A stretch of DNA of 64,000 nt from Trichopria drosophilae (GCA_030407085.1 CM059582.1:16411501-16475500); one strand, 5' to 3'; shown: positions 45,775 to 59,200, counted from the first letter of the stretch. The notes: generated from the sequence alone by a model not told the origin. Numbers and translations: made by a program.

Positions 45775-46335
45775 CTAACCTAACTGTAACACGATTTTTG
45801 ATGTTACCAGCACTTTCATTTTTTCTTTCTCTTCTTCAGCTGCTTTTTTAAAGACTACGTTTACAACATCCTTTACAGCTATATAAATGTGATTTATTAA
45901 ATTGTAATAAGTGCTCGTACTTATTCCATGGCCTGTATCCATAAGTCCACAAAAATTACATATACCTTGAAAGTCAACACCGATCATACGCTTTGAAAAT
46001 ACAATCCGACGATTTATTTCATACGATGATTCAATTTGTGGACTGCTTGGAATGTTAGTAAAATATTCACATTTACATTGAAGGACTAACTGGAATCCCA
46101 AGCCCTTTTCAGCACGTTTTGAAAATTTTATATCTTTTTTGCAACTTTTGCATATAAGAATGCTTTGCAAAGTCGTAAACAAAGCGAAGTTTACTATGGA
46201 GTACTGCAACACCGGATCAATGGGCACTTCGAAGTTGGGATCATTTTTCATAATTTTCTTAGCCGATGCATTGGTCTGACTATTATCTCGTTCACTCGTG
46301 TACTTATTACCACGAAAACGTCTTTTTTTTTTCAC
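45775..46335 (-). pseudogene. Mutator-like transposase, N-terminal fragment (186 aa)
   Basis: The frame shows a Cys pair CKSCKK, LGFQLVLQCKC, a conserved-looking YEINRRIVFSKRMIGV, then GICNFCGLMD..STYYNLI. This matches, from memory of the family, the N-terminal region of the Mutator-like transposase proteins found in arthropod genomes. The catalytic part is absent because the frame ends at 45775 and sequence beyond is unrelated. No inverted ends were found. Family assignment is from pattern recognition and moderately sure. Confidence 0.55.
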
Positions 46336-46494
46336 GACCTCGTCTCACGTTTTGTTGTTTATCACTTTTTCTATCCATCGTTATAGCGTTATCTTACTGT
46401 TATATTCGCCAGTACGCACACTTTTTACACATAAACAAATCTTCGACTGTTCTCATGGAATGCGAGAAACGTGTGAGAACCAAGCCTCATCTGT

Positions 46495-47945
46495 GAAATC
46501 GGAGGGCCTTCCAAAGAATCGACGATGCGCATTAATAAACGAATTCGTAGTTAGATCACTAACAGCCTCCAGGTGAATAGCGAGTGGTAAAACAAATAAA
46601 TATGACTATGCAGCCCTTGTATGATTTATACCCACGACCTTTTGTTGTGCGAATTTGAATGGGGCCTGCGTAGTCAAGCCCAGATACGGAAAATGGCAAA
46701 CTTGAATTTACCCGATCCTCAGGCAAATTCCCCATTAACTGCTGAGCTAATCGCGGTTTCACGCGTTGGCAGACCACACATTTTCGAATCAAAGATTTGA
46801 CTAACTAGTTCCTTCTTAAAATCCAAACCTGCGGCATGAGAATGGTGGAAGTCAATATAGGCCCTCCATGCAGACAGAGTTTGGGCGCAGAACGCACAAA
46901 TAGAATACTGACAGTAGAATCCCGCGATAGAATTGAAGGATGTTTCAGACCGAAGGAAAGCTTTGAGTGAGCTAATCGACCTCCTACTCGTAAAATGTCA
47001 TTTTGGTCAACAAACGGATTCAGATTACTAATCCGATTACGCTTTAGCATTCTACCCCCCGATTTCATTTTAATCTCCGCTGCGAAACTGTTTGATTGTG
47101 AAAGCCGAATTATTATATTGCGAGACTCAGATAATTCCAGTGAAGTGAGGAATGAAGGAAGTACCTCCTATTCTTGCTTTCGTCGTTGCATGTTTAGAAA
47201 CCAACGTCTACAATATTCAATAACTCGGACTAAACGACTTAACTTAGAGAATCTAGTCAACAGATCTGATTCCGAATGTAAGTTTCGCACGTGATAAGTC
47301 TTCCGACGTTGAACTGACTGCTGTCATTTTTCCAAGGACTGAGACAGCCATGAAGGCCCATGCCACCATAGGTCACTCTGTGATAACTGCTCCGAATCAG
47401 AGCCACGGGTCGCCAAATCCGCTGGGTTCTCCTTAGTTGGCACGTGCGCCCTTGTGGCTAACGGTAACTCAGTTTGAATGTAGGACACCCTGTAGGCTAC
47501 GAAAGTTTTCCAGTTAGATGGATGTTTCTGCAGCCAATCAAGCACGATTTAGCTATCGGTCCATGCATGGACCGGAATCGAGCCTAGGAAATCTAACTTC
47601 TGTACATGTCGGACTAGTTTTACTAGTATTGCAGCCCCGCAAAGTTCTAAATTAGGAATGCTAACTGTCTTTACAGGAGCGACCTTTGTCTTAGCTGCCA
47701 ATATTACCACCCTAAATCGACCGTCCCCCTCATCTATTCGCATATAAGCAACGGCAGCATAAGCTCGAGATGAAGCGTCAGAGAATGCATGGAGTTGATA
47801 CGATCGCGAAGCCGTAACACCTAACCATCGATCAATTACTAAGTTTTGCAAACTAGACAATGACTTACAGTATGCATACCATCTCTTACACAGTTCTTCG
47901 GGCAATGGGGAATCCCACCCACATTTTTGGATGATCATTCGACAC
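46495..47945 (-). pseudogene. BEL/Pao pol relic (RNase H to integrase)
   Basis: Minus-strand pieces in order: 47938-47549, with RNase H HAFSDASSRAYAAVAY and LELCGAAILVKLV; 47545-47324, with ENPADLATRG and WWHGPSWL; 47068-46805, with LNPFVDQNDILRVGGRL and LCLHGG; 46792-46559, with the zinc-finger CVVCQR and GLDYAGP; then IHLEAVSD in a shifted frame to about 46495. The catalytic core is truncated after the first Asp region. Several stops and shifts, no LTRs nearby. A third, oldest BEL/Pao lineage in the window. Confidence 0.85.
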
Positions 47946-48070
47946 TTCCTATTGAGAGCTGTCTTACCTTAACCTAACGCCAATTTTACCGCAGCTTCAA
48001 GCCAAGATCACCTGGAGAAGCCCGGGACAGGGAAGCGCAGAGGGTGGTCCAAGACCTGCACACAGCGCGA
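47946..48070. other. GC-rich retroelement-like scrap
   Basis: About 60 bp (48003-48062) read GEARDREAQRVVQDLH on the plus strand, reminiscent of a LINE tail, but too short to assign. Confidence 0.25.
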
Positions 48071-48668
48071 TTCTTAGAACAGTGTAATGCATACATTCTT
48101 GTCGAAGTCAAATCCCTTTCTAATTTGCTTTATAATGAAACTGATTAAGTCGTTATTTAGTTACGATGCAACTAATGTCTATTTTACATGTATTAACGTA
48201 AAATAACAATAAATAAGCAGTTTTTACATTCGTATCGTTCCTGTGTATATGTTTCAGAGATATTGTACAAGTTATAATATTGTACATGATTGTGCATAAT
48301 CGTAAGTGGATATGTGTACATATCGCTCGTTTCTCATGTAAAGTGTTTGGATATTACATTATTGTTACTCAATGTTTATCACGTGACTACGTAGTTTTTA
48401 ATTACTTTTTTATTATTACTGATAATCAGATTCTTTCAAATATTACTATATATATATATGAATTGCCACGTTGTATGAAATAAGTTTAAAATTTGTTAGC
48501 ATAATAAAGTTGTTAAAAATTAAGCTCAACAGATGTGCTTTGTCGAATATTTTTCGAATAAAATAAATATTTGGGTTGTACTATTTATCTGCATTATATA
48601 AAAATATCCTTGAAGCTCGAGAATACGTTTAGTGCAGGTTTTAAAATATTGTCTACTGTAGATAATTG
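48071..48668 (+). repeat. Duplicated unit U2 (empty site for the DD41D element)
   Basis: Matches 2075-2494 joined directly to 5832-6054; the join falls in TACTATATATATATGAATTG (about 48443-48465). Non-coding. Confidence 0.85.
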
Positions 48669-49069
48669 AATGATTTTCTAAGGAGAGATTTGGCAATTTT
48701 CGTTGGCTCTTTGAGTATAATAAATTAGATTCTAGTTTACAATTATTGCAAATGTTTAATTCGTAATATATAGAATGATCTACGAACAACTATTTCAAAA
48801 CGTAGGATAATGACCTAGTTTATACAGTTTTGTCAAAGGTAATTCATAATGTGTATCACAAGGAATTTTATTGTTAAATTTGTTTAAAGTTCAATTGATA
48901 TATCTATTTGTGTCAGTTCTTTAGTCATTTCATTTATAACTCCAATATTTCATACAACTAGTTTAGTTGTAAAATAATAACAAATGGGAATCAGCTAACT
49001 AACTGGTCTATAAGCCTCCTTCGCTTAGACAATTTTAACGACAGTCTTATCTTACTTAAATTAACAAAA
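48669..49069. other. AT-rich spacer
   Basis: No gene or repeat recognised. Confidence 0.5.
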
Positions 49070-50461
49070 TGAAATTTTTTCTTGAATAACTTAATTTTTA
49101 ATTAGTGTACACTGAACAAACTTACGTAGTAAATTGACAACTTTTTCACGGGTTTTTCAAAAGAACGTCGAAAACGGGTTGTTCGAATTTTTGTTGAGAA
49201 GAAGTAGCTAATCAAAAGGTTTACCAAAGATCGCAATCGTAAAAATCTAGTACAAAAAATCATATATTATTAATTTAATCATTTATTTTTAACCCGTAGA
49301 TATGCTGTATGTATGATAAAAATACAAAACCGTAACAATATTGTAAAATTCAAAAATAAGGGCGCTATTTTGAACAGCATATTTAAAAATGTGGAAAGAT
49401 GATAATTGAAATGTGCAATTCATCACTCTTTAAGAAAACTGGCTTAGTTTTTACTATAAGAAACATAGATATGGACAATTCTGCATGAAATTTCACTCAT
49501 CAGAGAATTTCTTCATTTCTAACCTTTACATGCTCTTCCGCAACTATCTTAGTTTCCACATAAGGTATGAAAAAATTTTACTTTTTTGAAAGTATTATAA
49601 ATTTTAGTGAGTGAATATTTCCAGTAATGGAAAATTTACATTAATTAACTGAAAATGTCGACTTTCTTCCTGCTAAAAATACTAATTTTTTTTACAGTAA
49701 TTTGTCACAATATTTCGTGTAGATAACTAACATTCAATTACTGCACAAATTAAATTCTTGCCACGAATAAACATCATCTAACTGGCATTGAAGTTATTCG
49801 CTTAAAGATACTATTGATTATTCGAAAATCTCATGAAATTAGTTGAATCTCAAAAATCAGTAACCCAATCTGAAAAACATAGTTTCGGAGTTAACTTGGA
49901 AAAATTGACTTTCGAAAAGAGATGTACAGGTATATTTCATTATATGGTCTACAGACGGTTTTCTTTGGGAAATGAGTGACTTGCTACAATGCCTACTTTG
50001 GGGTATTAGTTGCTTAAAGGTAACGAATGGGGAATGATATATTGTGCCATTGTTCATCTTTGTATCGAAAAGAATAATCGGTATACCCAAATCAAAGAAA
50101 GTTTCATTGTATTTCAAAAGTTAAAACGCACCTAAAAAATGCTACGCCAACATTCAATAGTATTTACACTCGAGTCGAAAAAATTTATTTGATTTCATCC
50201 CACATATGCCAAAAAGAGTTTAAAGGGATATATTAATTTAACCTTTCAGTTCAGTTACAAAAGCATTTTGTAAATTTTGTTTATTATCTTAATTGCGTGA
50301 CTGAAAGGGTAAATGATGGTATATATACTGAATTTTAGAAGCCAACGTAGTTAATAGTAAGATAAATTGAATTTCATCACTAGATGGTGTCGGATCTAAT
50401 CAGTTCAAATATAATTAAAAAAGAACTAAAAAATGCAATCTTAACAATATACATTTAATCT

Positions 50462-50680
50462 TACTCTCTAAATCTGAATGACTACCAATAAGAAAATGAA
50501 AAGTGATTTACCAAATGAATTAATACTCATTTTTGCTAATAAAAAGTTAAAACCTTCTAATTTGTTGCTTATTCTACAAACTACTAAACTAAAAACGTCA
50601 ATATCAACTTGTAGATTAGTTTACTAGTTTACTTTTCGTTGTAGATAAGTCGTTATTGATTAATTTAAGTTCAGAGGGTA
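50462..50680 (-). repeat. MITE copy M4
   Basis: Ends TTACTCTCTAAATCTGAATG and TTAAGTTCAGAGGGTAA. Homologous in position to M1, inverted with its block. Confidence 0.6.
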
Positions 50681-52168
50681 AAAGCTTTATGTTTTATATT
50701 TTCTATTTTGGGATAATACCCTAATTAGATTTAAAAGTGCCGATTATACAATTTGATAACAGTGAGTCTTTCTCCGGGATGATGACACTTGCATAATGTT
50801 TCTATTATATAATGACCTTTATCAAATTCTGATATCATCTCCGATTGATGAAGTCAAGAAACGTGTAACCTGAACAATCTAAGGAATTTCAGATCATAAA
50901 AATATTAATTAGATGGATAAATTAAGTTCAATTGTAGATTCTTATTTTACAGAACATTCATAGAGATGTTTCCATTTATTATGAATGTAGTTTTTACAAA
51001 AGTATATACCTCTCAGTATATACCTCTTGAAGATATTTTCCAGAACTTTTTCCGAAGATATCTCTTACTTAAGACCTCGTAAAGAATTTTGCATTTAACT
51101 TACAGCCATTTCTCGTAACGAAAAAAACATGAAACAGAAAGTTAAAATACAAGAACTTGTGGGCACTAATCTACGTTTAATTCATTAATTAATATATTTT
51201 GGTATTTTTATTTCAATTAAAATATATAGTGTTCATAACATAGAGTAAAGTACAAGAATCTTAGAACGAAACTCATCTGATCATAGTCAAATCGTCAGAT
51301 AAATTATTATTAATAATGCTTTAAAACCATTTGTTCATTTTAAATCATTAACCAAATAAATCGCGCCTCAAATTCTTACAATATTAATTGGAAAAATCAC
51401 ATAATATCAACAAATTTGGACTTTCTTTTTTTGGGGTTTGTGAAAACTAGATGGCCTGTGATATCAATGAATGAAATGCAATTTTTTCTATTTATATAAG
51501 GGCGACGACTTAGAGCATATTAATTTTTGTAAAATAATTACGTGCATCTTCTTGTGATGATTATATTTTGGAAGGGTCAGGATTGAAAAGTACCATCAAT
51601 TTAGCGTTCAAAATAAAATGTAATGATTTTTGTTAAGTCTATACTTCTATATCAGATGAGTGAAAAAAATCATCCCTTTGGTATTTAATTGAGTAAAGCT
51701 ACTCTTGCCGAATAACAGGTTACTCCCTGTATTTTCGATTGTTCTGCTTTTTATAAAGTAGTTGTTACCTTCTTTTATCAACTTCGAATTATTCAGAAAT
51801 ATCGAAAGTTCAGATCGCTGTTTAACGAATTATTGTTTAAACGCTTTTCGAAAAAAAATGGATTATATTGTACATGACTAGTACTACCTATAGAATTTCA
51901 AAAGTATTTTCCTGAAACCTGTAAAATTGTTTAAATTCAGAATTGAAAATCAATATTTACAACGTCACTTATTAAAAATACATTGATGCTTTAAAAGAAA
52001 ACGTTGAAACTGGAATTTCAATAACTGCTATATTTATTAAAGTAGAAATTGGACTTGCCGGCTGAAAAATAACCGACTTTTTGTAAAATAGTCCTAAATT
52101 AGAAAGTATTAGTTTTTATCCTAGAACAGATCCTGACTCGATCGATAATATCTGGGCTGACTTTTAAA

Positions 52169-52349
52169 TAGTATATTACTCAACGAGGGAGGTAAAATAA
52201 AGAATGTCTCAGACTGCGTGGCAGCATCATTCTGAGAGCGTTGAATGACAGAAGTCCGAAATGAATTGGATCCCGACTTCACCTCGGGTAAAAATTACAC
52301 GCAGTCTGAGACATTCTTTATTTTACCTCCCTCGTTGAGTAATATACTA
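52169..52349. repeat. Snap-back insertion with perfect 51-bp arms around a bZIP promoter block
   Basis: 52170-52220 and 52298-52348 are exact reverse complements (AGTATATTACTCAACGAGGG..CAGACTGCGTG). The 77-bp centre holds the block found upstream of bZIP copy A (9105-9048). The surrounding flank continues across it in copy A (near 6920-6940), which shows that it is an insertion. Confidence 0.85.
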
Positions 52350-52481
52350 TTTTCTAATAATTGCATATGTTTAAAATTACAATTCGAGTAAATTATATTA
52401 TTGAAATGAAATTACGTCACTTGTAGACAATTGAGGCTATACTAAATTTTCTTATAAGGAATTGACATTATCAAGGAATTG

Positions 52482-52722
52482 GCGTTCGAAAGTATCGGTG
52501 AACTTCTTAATGCGTAGTTTGCTCGGAGACACTTGGTCTCTTTCGATATACCTACAAAGTGTCGGAATTCGCGTCGCATGTTTGTATGTTGCGCAGTGCA
52601 CGATTAGTGCAAACCAAAGTCAGCTCAATAGACTGAAGAATAAAGTGCGAAAAGGAGTCCTTCAGTGCATCCGTCATTTCTTTACCTGGCACCCTCTTCC
52701 CGTACAATCTCGATACGGAACA
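52482..52722 (+). repeat. Truncated LTR of the BEL/Pao 1 family
   Basis: The last 241 bp of the 437-bp LTR, followed by CATTC and the same bZIP sequence that follows BEL/Pao 1 in copy B. It therefore came with the duplicated segment rather than by its own insertion. Confidence 0.88.
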
Positions 52723-53348
52723 CATTCCATCATCATCAACGACAGGAATCCGTGATATCTAGGCCTTCATATATTTCTCATCAAATAGGTCAAATAAGCC
52801 TATCAGAAGCTTGAACATGCATAATCACACCACCATCAGATTCGGAATCTCCAAAGACATTGAGGCAGGATACGTTGTTTGATCAAAGGAATCTGGATAG
52901 GCGACCAATGCATCTTTCGGTACTAATTAGCATAGCAATGCCATTTATACCCGTACCACAAGTGAACGTTGTAGATCGACCCTCAGTTATGCCACAAATT
53001 TCGTTTCCGATGAGTTCAAATCCGATTGGTTTTGTGCCCGCAAAAGTTTTACAAACGGAATCTCGAAAAATATCGCAGCCATTCAAAGCTTATCCAACGG
53101 AACAATTATGTCCGGGAGTCGCGACCGACCATTTGTCCAACAGCGGCGAGGAGACATTTAACGACTTTCGAAATAGAATGATCGAAAATTTGAGAAAATC
53201 AAACGATGGCACCAACCCCAAAATGCGAAGGACAAAAAGTCCTAGCAGTGCACCGTCAAGTGGCGTCGATGAAGAAACAGAGGAATATTTGGAGAAAAGA
53301 AAAAAAAATAATAACGCCGCAAAAAGATCAAGGGACAACAAGCGTGCT

Positions 53349-53975
53349 TGTTCGCGTATGCTCTGAAACAAGTATAAAATCATACTTGTCGCACCATCTA
53401 TGAAGATGTACCGTTACCGCACTCCGCATACTTGCGTTATCGGCCTCGCTGACTCACTTATATAATATAGTTTATTATTCAAGTTTGGCGCGCTTAATAA
53501 TTTAATTATTGCACCCACTATACGCGTGTGTCGCATAGTCGGGACTCTGTTTCGGGGAATTAGAACTAGGATCAGATCCGGTTCACCAGATCAACCACGT
53601 TGCTCGCGAAATACACACGTGAAAATCTGAAACGCAAGGAAAGATTTCGAGAATCTTTGTAAATTCGCGCAATCGCGCTTTAAAAAGTCTAGCAACTGGT
53701 CCACAATTAAAGTCTCGAATTCATTTTTCAGAATTTGTTAAAACGCATAACTTTGAACGAATATAAGTACGCAACGCCGAAATTCGTTCCGCGCACGTGT
53801 CGAAAGCAATTTGCAATCCGTCGTGTCGCTTCCGACCTGTATTAGTGCTTAAGATATTGTTAAATAAAGTGTAAATAAAATTAATCATTCGACACGCTCA
53901 TTCATCCTGGACCACGCATCACGCTGCGAACGGGTATATAAGTGCATCAATGCACTTATAGTCCAAACGCAAACA
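53349..53975 (+). repeat. 5' LTR of BEL/Pao 2
   Basis: 627 bp, starts TGTTCGCGTATGC and ends CCAAACGCAAACA. Near the end lies a perfect hairpin TATAAGTGCA-TCAA-TGCACTTATA (about 53937-53960). Confidence 0.93.
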
Positions 53976-54551
53976 TTTGGCGATCCTGCCAGGATCGATA
54001 CGCGTGTGTAGCGAGTGATAAAAAATAGTGCTCAAAACTTTAACGCAATGTTCAACGCAGGAGCATAACGTGTATTCAGCACCTCCTTTAAGTGCTCAAC
54101 AATAAATTGCTACGCAACACATTTGAGTTGTGACTCGCGAGTGCATTCGTGAGTGCAATCACTAGTGCAATTCCACGAATGCAATTTAAGTGCATTCAGC
54201 GTCGGATACGGTCGGACCTTTCCGCCGCCGCTCGGTTTCGGTCAACATTTGTGATCGGAACTTCGCACTTCGTGACGTCAACTCAAGCAGCCAGCACTCC
54301 GTCGCGTCTACCGCACGATAACCGCGCCTACGGCCACGCCTTTGTTGTCAACTATTGGCAGCCTTTGACGAGTGACTTCCCCACGAAGTGCCTCTTTCTC
54401 TCTGCTACGCACTTCTCATCGCATCAACGGTGTTCCCCGTGCGACGACTGCACCAACACCCACTAAATTGAAATTGACTCGACATATTACGCGTACGCAG
54501 TCACGCTTTCGCTGGAATCAATTTTCGATTTTCGAAAAACGGACATTCGAA

Positions 54552-56270
54552 ATGCCGGCCAAACACAGGGATGGAACTATGGATGAATACCATGCATTCA
54601 TTCAGCTCGTCGCTCTTCCGGAAGATGAGTTTTGCTCAGTTAAAAGAGCAGCCGCTCTGTTACAAAGCCAGAAGTGACATATGAACAAGCGCGATAACGG
54701 CTCGAGCTTATTCAATCCAAGTGGACGAAAATAACAGCTCGTCATGAAGACATGCTCCACTATAAGTTGCTGCCAACATGTGCTGGCGAGGATTATTTCT
54801 CTTCCGACTTTTTTGGAACATCTGAGGAAATATATTTGGACACCGTGGCTAATTTGAATACCGTAATGAGTCTTTCTGCACCAACTTCGACGCCATCAGC
54901 GTACAGTGCTTCTCCAGGTGCTCCTGTCATCGCAACTCCACATCGACGCACGCAAGTACCGAACATCGAATTACCAAAGTTTTCCGGAGACTGCACCGAC
55001 TGGGTGGAATTTCGCGATCATTTTCGCGCGATTATTATTAATGATCTGTCGTTCGATTCATTTTCGCGATTATACTATCTCAAATCGTGTTTGCAAGGTG
55101 ACGCCGCGAAATTATTAAAAAATTTAGCCGTAACCGCAGAAAACTTTGACGTCGGTTGGAAAATTCTCACCGATCGGTATGAGAATAATCGGAGATTATT
55201 GCAGACGTATTTGACGCGTTTATTTTCCGTCAAATCAGTAAATGAGGACGCGTCACCGGGTGATCTTCAAAAATTACTGGATGACGTACAATCGTCCGCG
55301 GATGCCTTAAACAAATTAAACCGTCCCGTGCATGACGATATCCTTGTATATATAATAACGTCCAAGCTTGATAGCGGAACGCGCGAAGCGTGGGATTTTT
55401 CGCTGGAGGGCGACGCATACGCAACGTACGATCAATTAATAAAATTTTTAACCGCAAAAATCAGATCTTACGAAGCCTCCGTTAGTTTTACAAAATCATC
55501 GCGACAATCGGTTGTTCAACCGCGAAACAAAGCTGTTTCCACATTCGCCGCTCAAGCCTGTCAAAATGTCACAAGCAAGCAACCGAAATGTGTTCTGTGT
55601 TCTGACGCACATTATCTATTTAAATGCTCCGTCTTCAACGGAAAATCAGTCTCACAACGGTGGGACATTGTGAAATCCCGAAACGTCTGTCAGAACTGTC
55701 CTTCAAATTTCCATAAAGTAAATAATTGTAAGAGTACACGCTCTTGCGTGCATTGTGGTAAGCGTCACTACTCATCGTTACATTCGCCTAGTTCAAAAAA
55801 CGCGACGAACGATACAGTCATTCCGAACACTGTTGCGAGCATATCGACATCAAACACTCCGAGTGTTAAGGTACTTGAGGTGTACTTAAACACTCCGAGT
55901 GTGAAGGTACTTAAATGTACACCTCAAATACCTTCACACGTTGTCCTCGCAACTGCGTGCGTGCTCGTTACTGCGCCCTCGCAAAGAGTCGTTAAATTAC
56001 GCGCTTTATTAGACCAAGGGTCTACGCACACATTTCTCTCGCGGCAAGTAGCGAATGATCTGCGTACGAAAACGTACTCCACTTCTGCTGTAGTACGTGG
56101 AATTGTACCCGGTGCATCGGAAAGGGTTAAGCACATTGGACCCATTTCTGTCAGTTCAACCAATGATCTCTCCGTCGCATTGTCAACTGATGCTCTTATT
56201 TTAGACTCAGTAACTGATTATGTACCAAATTTCGGTACCCTGTTTCACATTGGGCTCACTTGCGCGATGT
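54552..56270 (+). pseudogene. BEL/Pao 2 gag and protease, broken
   Basis: Gag begins MPAKHRDGTMDEYHAF (54552) and stops at 54675-54677. It resumes in another frame from about 54752 with IELPKFSGDCTDWVEF, RLYYLKSCLQGDA, zinc knuckles (CVLCSDAHYLFKC, CQNC, CVHCGKRHYSSLH) and the aspartic protease LLDQGSTHTF. Between knuckles and protease is a doubled segment NTPSVKVLEVYL / NTPSVKVLKCTP (about 55854-55920). The frame is lost again near 56245. The next coding, HWAHLRDVELSD, is in the +1 frame. Confidence 0.85.
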
Positions 56271-59200
56271 AGAACTGTCAGATCAATGTCCAACAGACAA
56301 CACGCCAATTCATTTAATTACAGGTGCCGACATATATCCATATGCCTTACGCGATGGCATTATTCGGGGCAATATTGACGGGCCGGTGGCAGTGAACACC
56401 ATTTTTGGGTGGGTTCTTTCGGGTGTTTCTTCAACAGCATGCGATGCGTCCCCCATGCCCTCAATACACTTCTATCGTTCCCACACGAACGAAGAATTGC
56501 ATCACGTGCTCACTCGATTTTGGGAATCAGAAGAGGTAACGACCCCTCGCCCTGCCTCCGAGGCCGATGAGCAATATGAGCAGCATTTTCGTAATACGTT
56601 CACACGATCTTCGGATGGTCGATATATCGTCTGACTTCCGTTTAAGGACACCCCATCACTTGAAATGGAGACACATTGCCGCGCGCCTTACATTGCTTCC
56701 ACTCCATTGAGCGACGTCTCATGAAGGCTCACCCAGAAGAACGCGATGCATATTTGCAATTCATGCGCGAATATGAAGACCTAGGTCACATGCGCGTTGT
56801 CACTGCGCATGAATGTGCAGAATCGGTTGTTTACCTTCCTCACCATCCAATAACTAAGATCAGTAGTTCCACAACTAAAACACGAGTTGTTTTTAACGCC
56901 TCAGCAGCGTCCTCGAACGGTACGTCCTTGAATGACTTACAACTCGTTGGCCCAAGTCTTCAATCCGATTTGCCCGCTCTGCATATGAAATGGCGCGTGC
57001 ATCGATTCGTTTATGCCGCCGACATCGAAAAGATGTACCGGCAGATTCGGGTCGATGAGCGTGACGTGGACTATCAGAGAATACTCTGGCGATATGGTCC
57101 TCAAGATGCTATTGTTCCGTACCAGTTACTAACCGTAACTTACGGGACTACAAGCGCTCCGTTTTTAGCCCTTCGGGTTCTCAAGCAGTTGGCCGAAGAC
57201 GACGGAGACAGCTTTCCCCTCGGCAAAAGTGCTTTCTTAAGCAGCTTTTTTGTAGATGACGCTCTGTTCGGGGCTGATACGATCGCTGCCGCTAAAGAAA
57301 TTCGAGATGAACTTTCGCAGCTGTTGAGTCGCGGACAGTTTACGCTACGAAAGTGGGTTAGTAACTCTGCAGAGCTACTGATAGATATTGACGATCGAAA
57401 TGTCGGTGTTGCATGCGATAAAACGCTTCAATCAGATGACAGCGTTAAGATTTTGGGAATCGCATGGCATCCTGCCACCGACTGCTATCAATTTAATTTC
57501 ACTAAACCTTCATCAACTCCAGAGCTCACGAAGCGTATCATACTCTCGCTTATTGCAAACATTTTTTATCCTCTCGGTTGGGTTGCGCCAGTAATTGTCG
57601 TTGCAAAAATGATAATGCAGCTCTTGTGGCAGTGTCCTGTTGATTGGGACTCCCCGCTGCCAGCAAATATTATAGCACGATGGTGTGAATTTTACTAGGC
57701 ATTGCCATCTCTGACCCAGCTAAGCATTCCCAGGTGGTTAGGCACTTCTCCTACAAGTGTCCTAGAACTACATGGGTTCTCCGACGCTTCCTCAAAAGCA
57801 TATGCTGCAGTCGTGCATGTACGAATCTTCGATGGGTCTGGTCAAGGTCATACATCGCTTCTCACGGCAAAAACTCGAGTTGCTCCGTTAAGACAGCTAT
57901 CCACACCTCGTTTAGAGCTAAATGGTGCAGTGCTTCTTGCGCGCCTCATCGCTCAAGTGCAACAAGTACCTGCACTATCAACGTGTCCAGTTCAAACATG
58001 GACTGATTCGACTGTTGTATTAGCGTGGCTTAAAGAACAATCATCTCACTGGAAGGTATTTGTGGCAAATCTTCCTAACGTGTCCTGGCGCCATGTGCCC
58101 GGCCCGGACAACCCAGCGGATTTGGCATCGCGCGGCGTTCCCGCCGCCGAACTAGTATCATCGCCTCTATGGTGGCATGGTCCCGCCTGGCTCAGGTTAC
58201 ATCCCTCCGAGTGGCCAACACTCACGCCTGTCTGTGAATAAACAGACTCCTTAGAGCGCAGGTCAGCTTCTCATCATAGTAATGTAGAGCCTGAAGCAAT
58301 TGAAGCCATCTTTCGTAAATTCTCGTCTTGGCCTCGGCTTTGTCGCGCTTTCGCTCGCGTGTTGAGTTTATCCAGGCTTTGGAGGTTGGAGAGTATTCAG
58401 AATGCTTCGTCTCAAGTAAGCGCGAGCACTCTTGCCCGCGTCGCTCATCGTATCTACGCAATATTGCAAGAAAAATCATTTTCTTCTGAATTAGCAATGT
58501 TGAAAGCGAACTCTCCAACGTCAGATGGATCACGTTTTTTACAATTAGACCAGGCACTCCCAAAAACCAGTCGGTTGCGTCGGCTGAATCCATTTCTCGA
58601 CAATACTGGGCTGCTACGAGTAGGAGGTCGTCTGTCCTTAACGCATTTTCCTTACTCAGCCAAACACCCTGTTATATTACCCTCCGGGTATGTATCGCAA
58701 CTAATCGCATCGCAGGCACACAGTCGATGTCTTCACGGAGGAATTAATTTGACCTTGAGTACTTTACGACAGTATGTATGGGTGATTCAGGCCCGAAAGT
58801 CCGTGAAAGCTATCGTTAAAGGTTGTGTGAAATGTGCCCGTCAACTGGCTGAGCGTCCAACCCAATTAATGGGTTCCTTGCCCTCGGCTCGCATTAATCC
58901 TCCGGCGCGCGCGTTTGCTGAATGCGGTGTTGATTATGTCGGGCCTATGAAGATTCGTTTGGCTGGCGGCCGCGGACATAAGTCGCAACCAGCGTATATC
59001 GCCCTCTTTGTATGTATGGCATCACGAGCGATACACTTAGAAGTAGTTTGCGACTACTCCACCCCGGCATTTCTGGCCGCGTTCCAGAGATTTTATTCGC
59101 GTCGTGGACTGCCGAATATTGTTTATAGCGACTGTGGAACCAACTTCATCGGCGCTGATAAGGAATTGCGCGCTGCATATCGAGCCGCAATCAAATCGGA

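Larger units (their letters stand above)
49070..52481 (-). repeat. Inverted copy of a bZIP downstream flank
   Basis: Reverse complement of 30230-32290: 49070-49140 pairs with 32225-32290, 50290-50700 with about 31370-31990, and 51650-52480 with 30230-30900. About 1 kb at 49140-50280 is extra and unassigned; its minus frame 50117-49857 has no known motif. 51110-51390 matches 6080-6370. No coding part of the bZIP gene is attached. Confidence 0.7.

Noticed and set aside
45491..45778. 95-codon plus frame beside the Mutator-like fragment
   Set aside because: No recognisable domain and convergent with the fragment; kept only as unassigned DNA.
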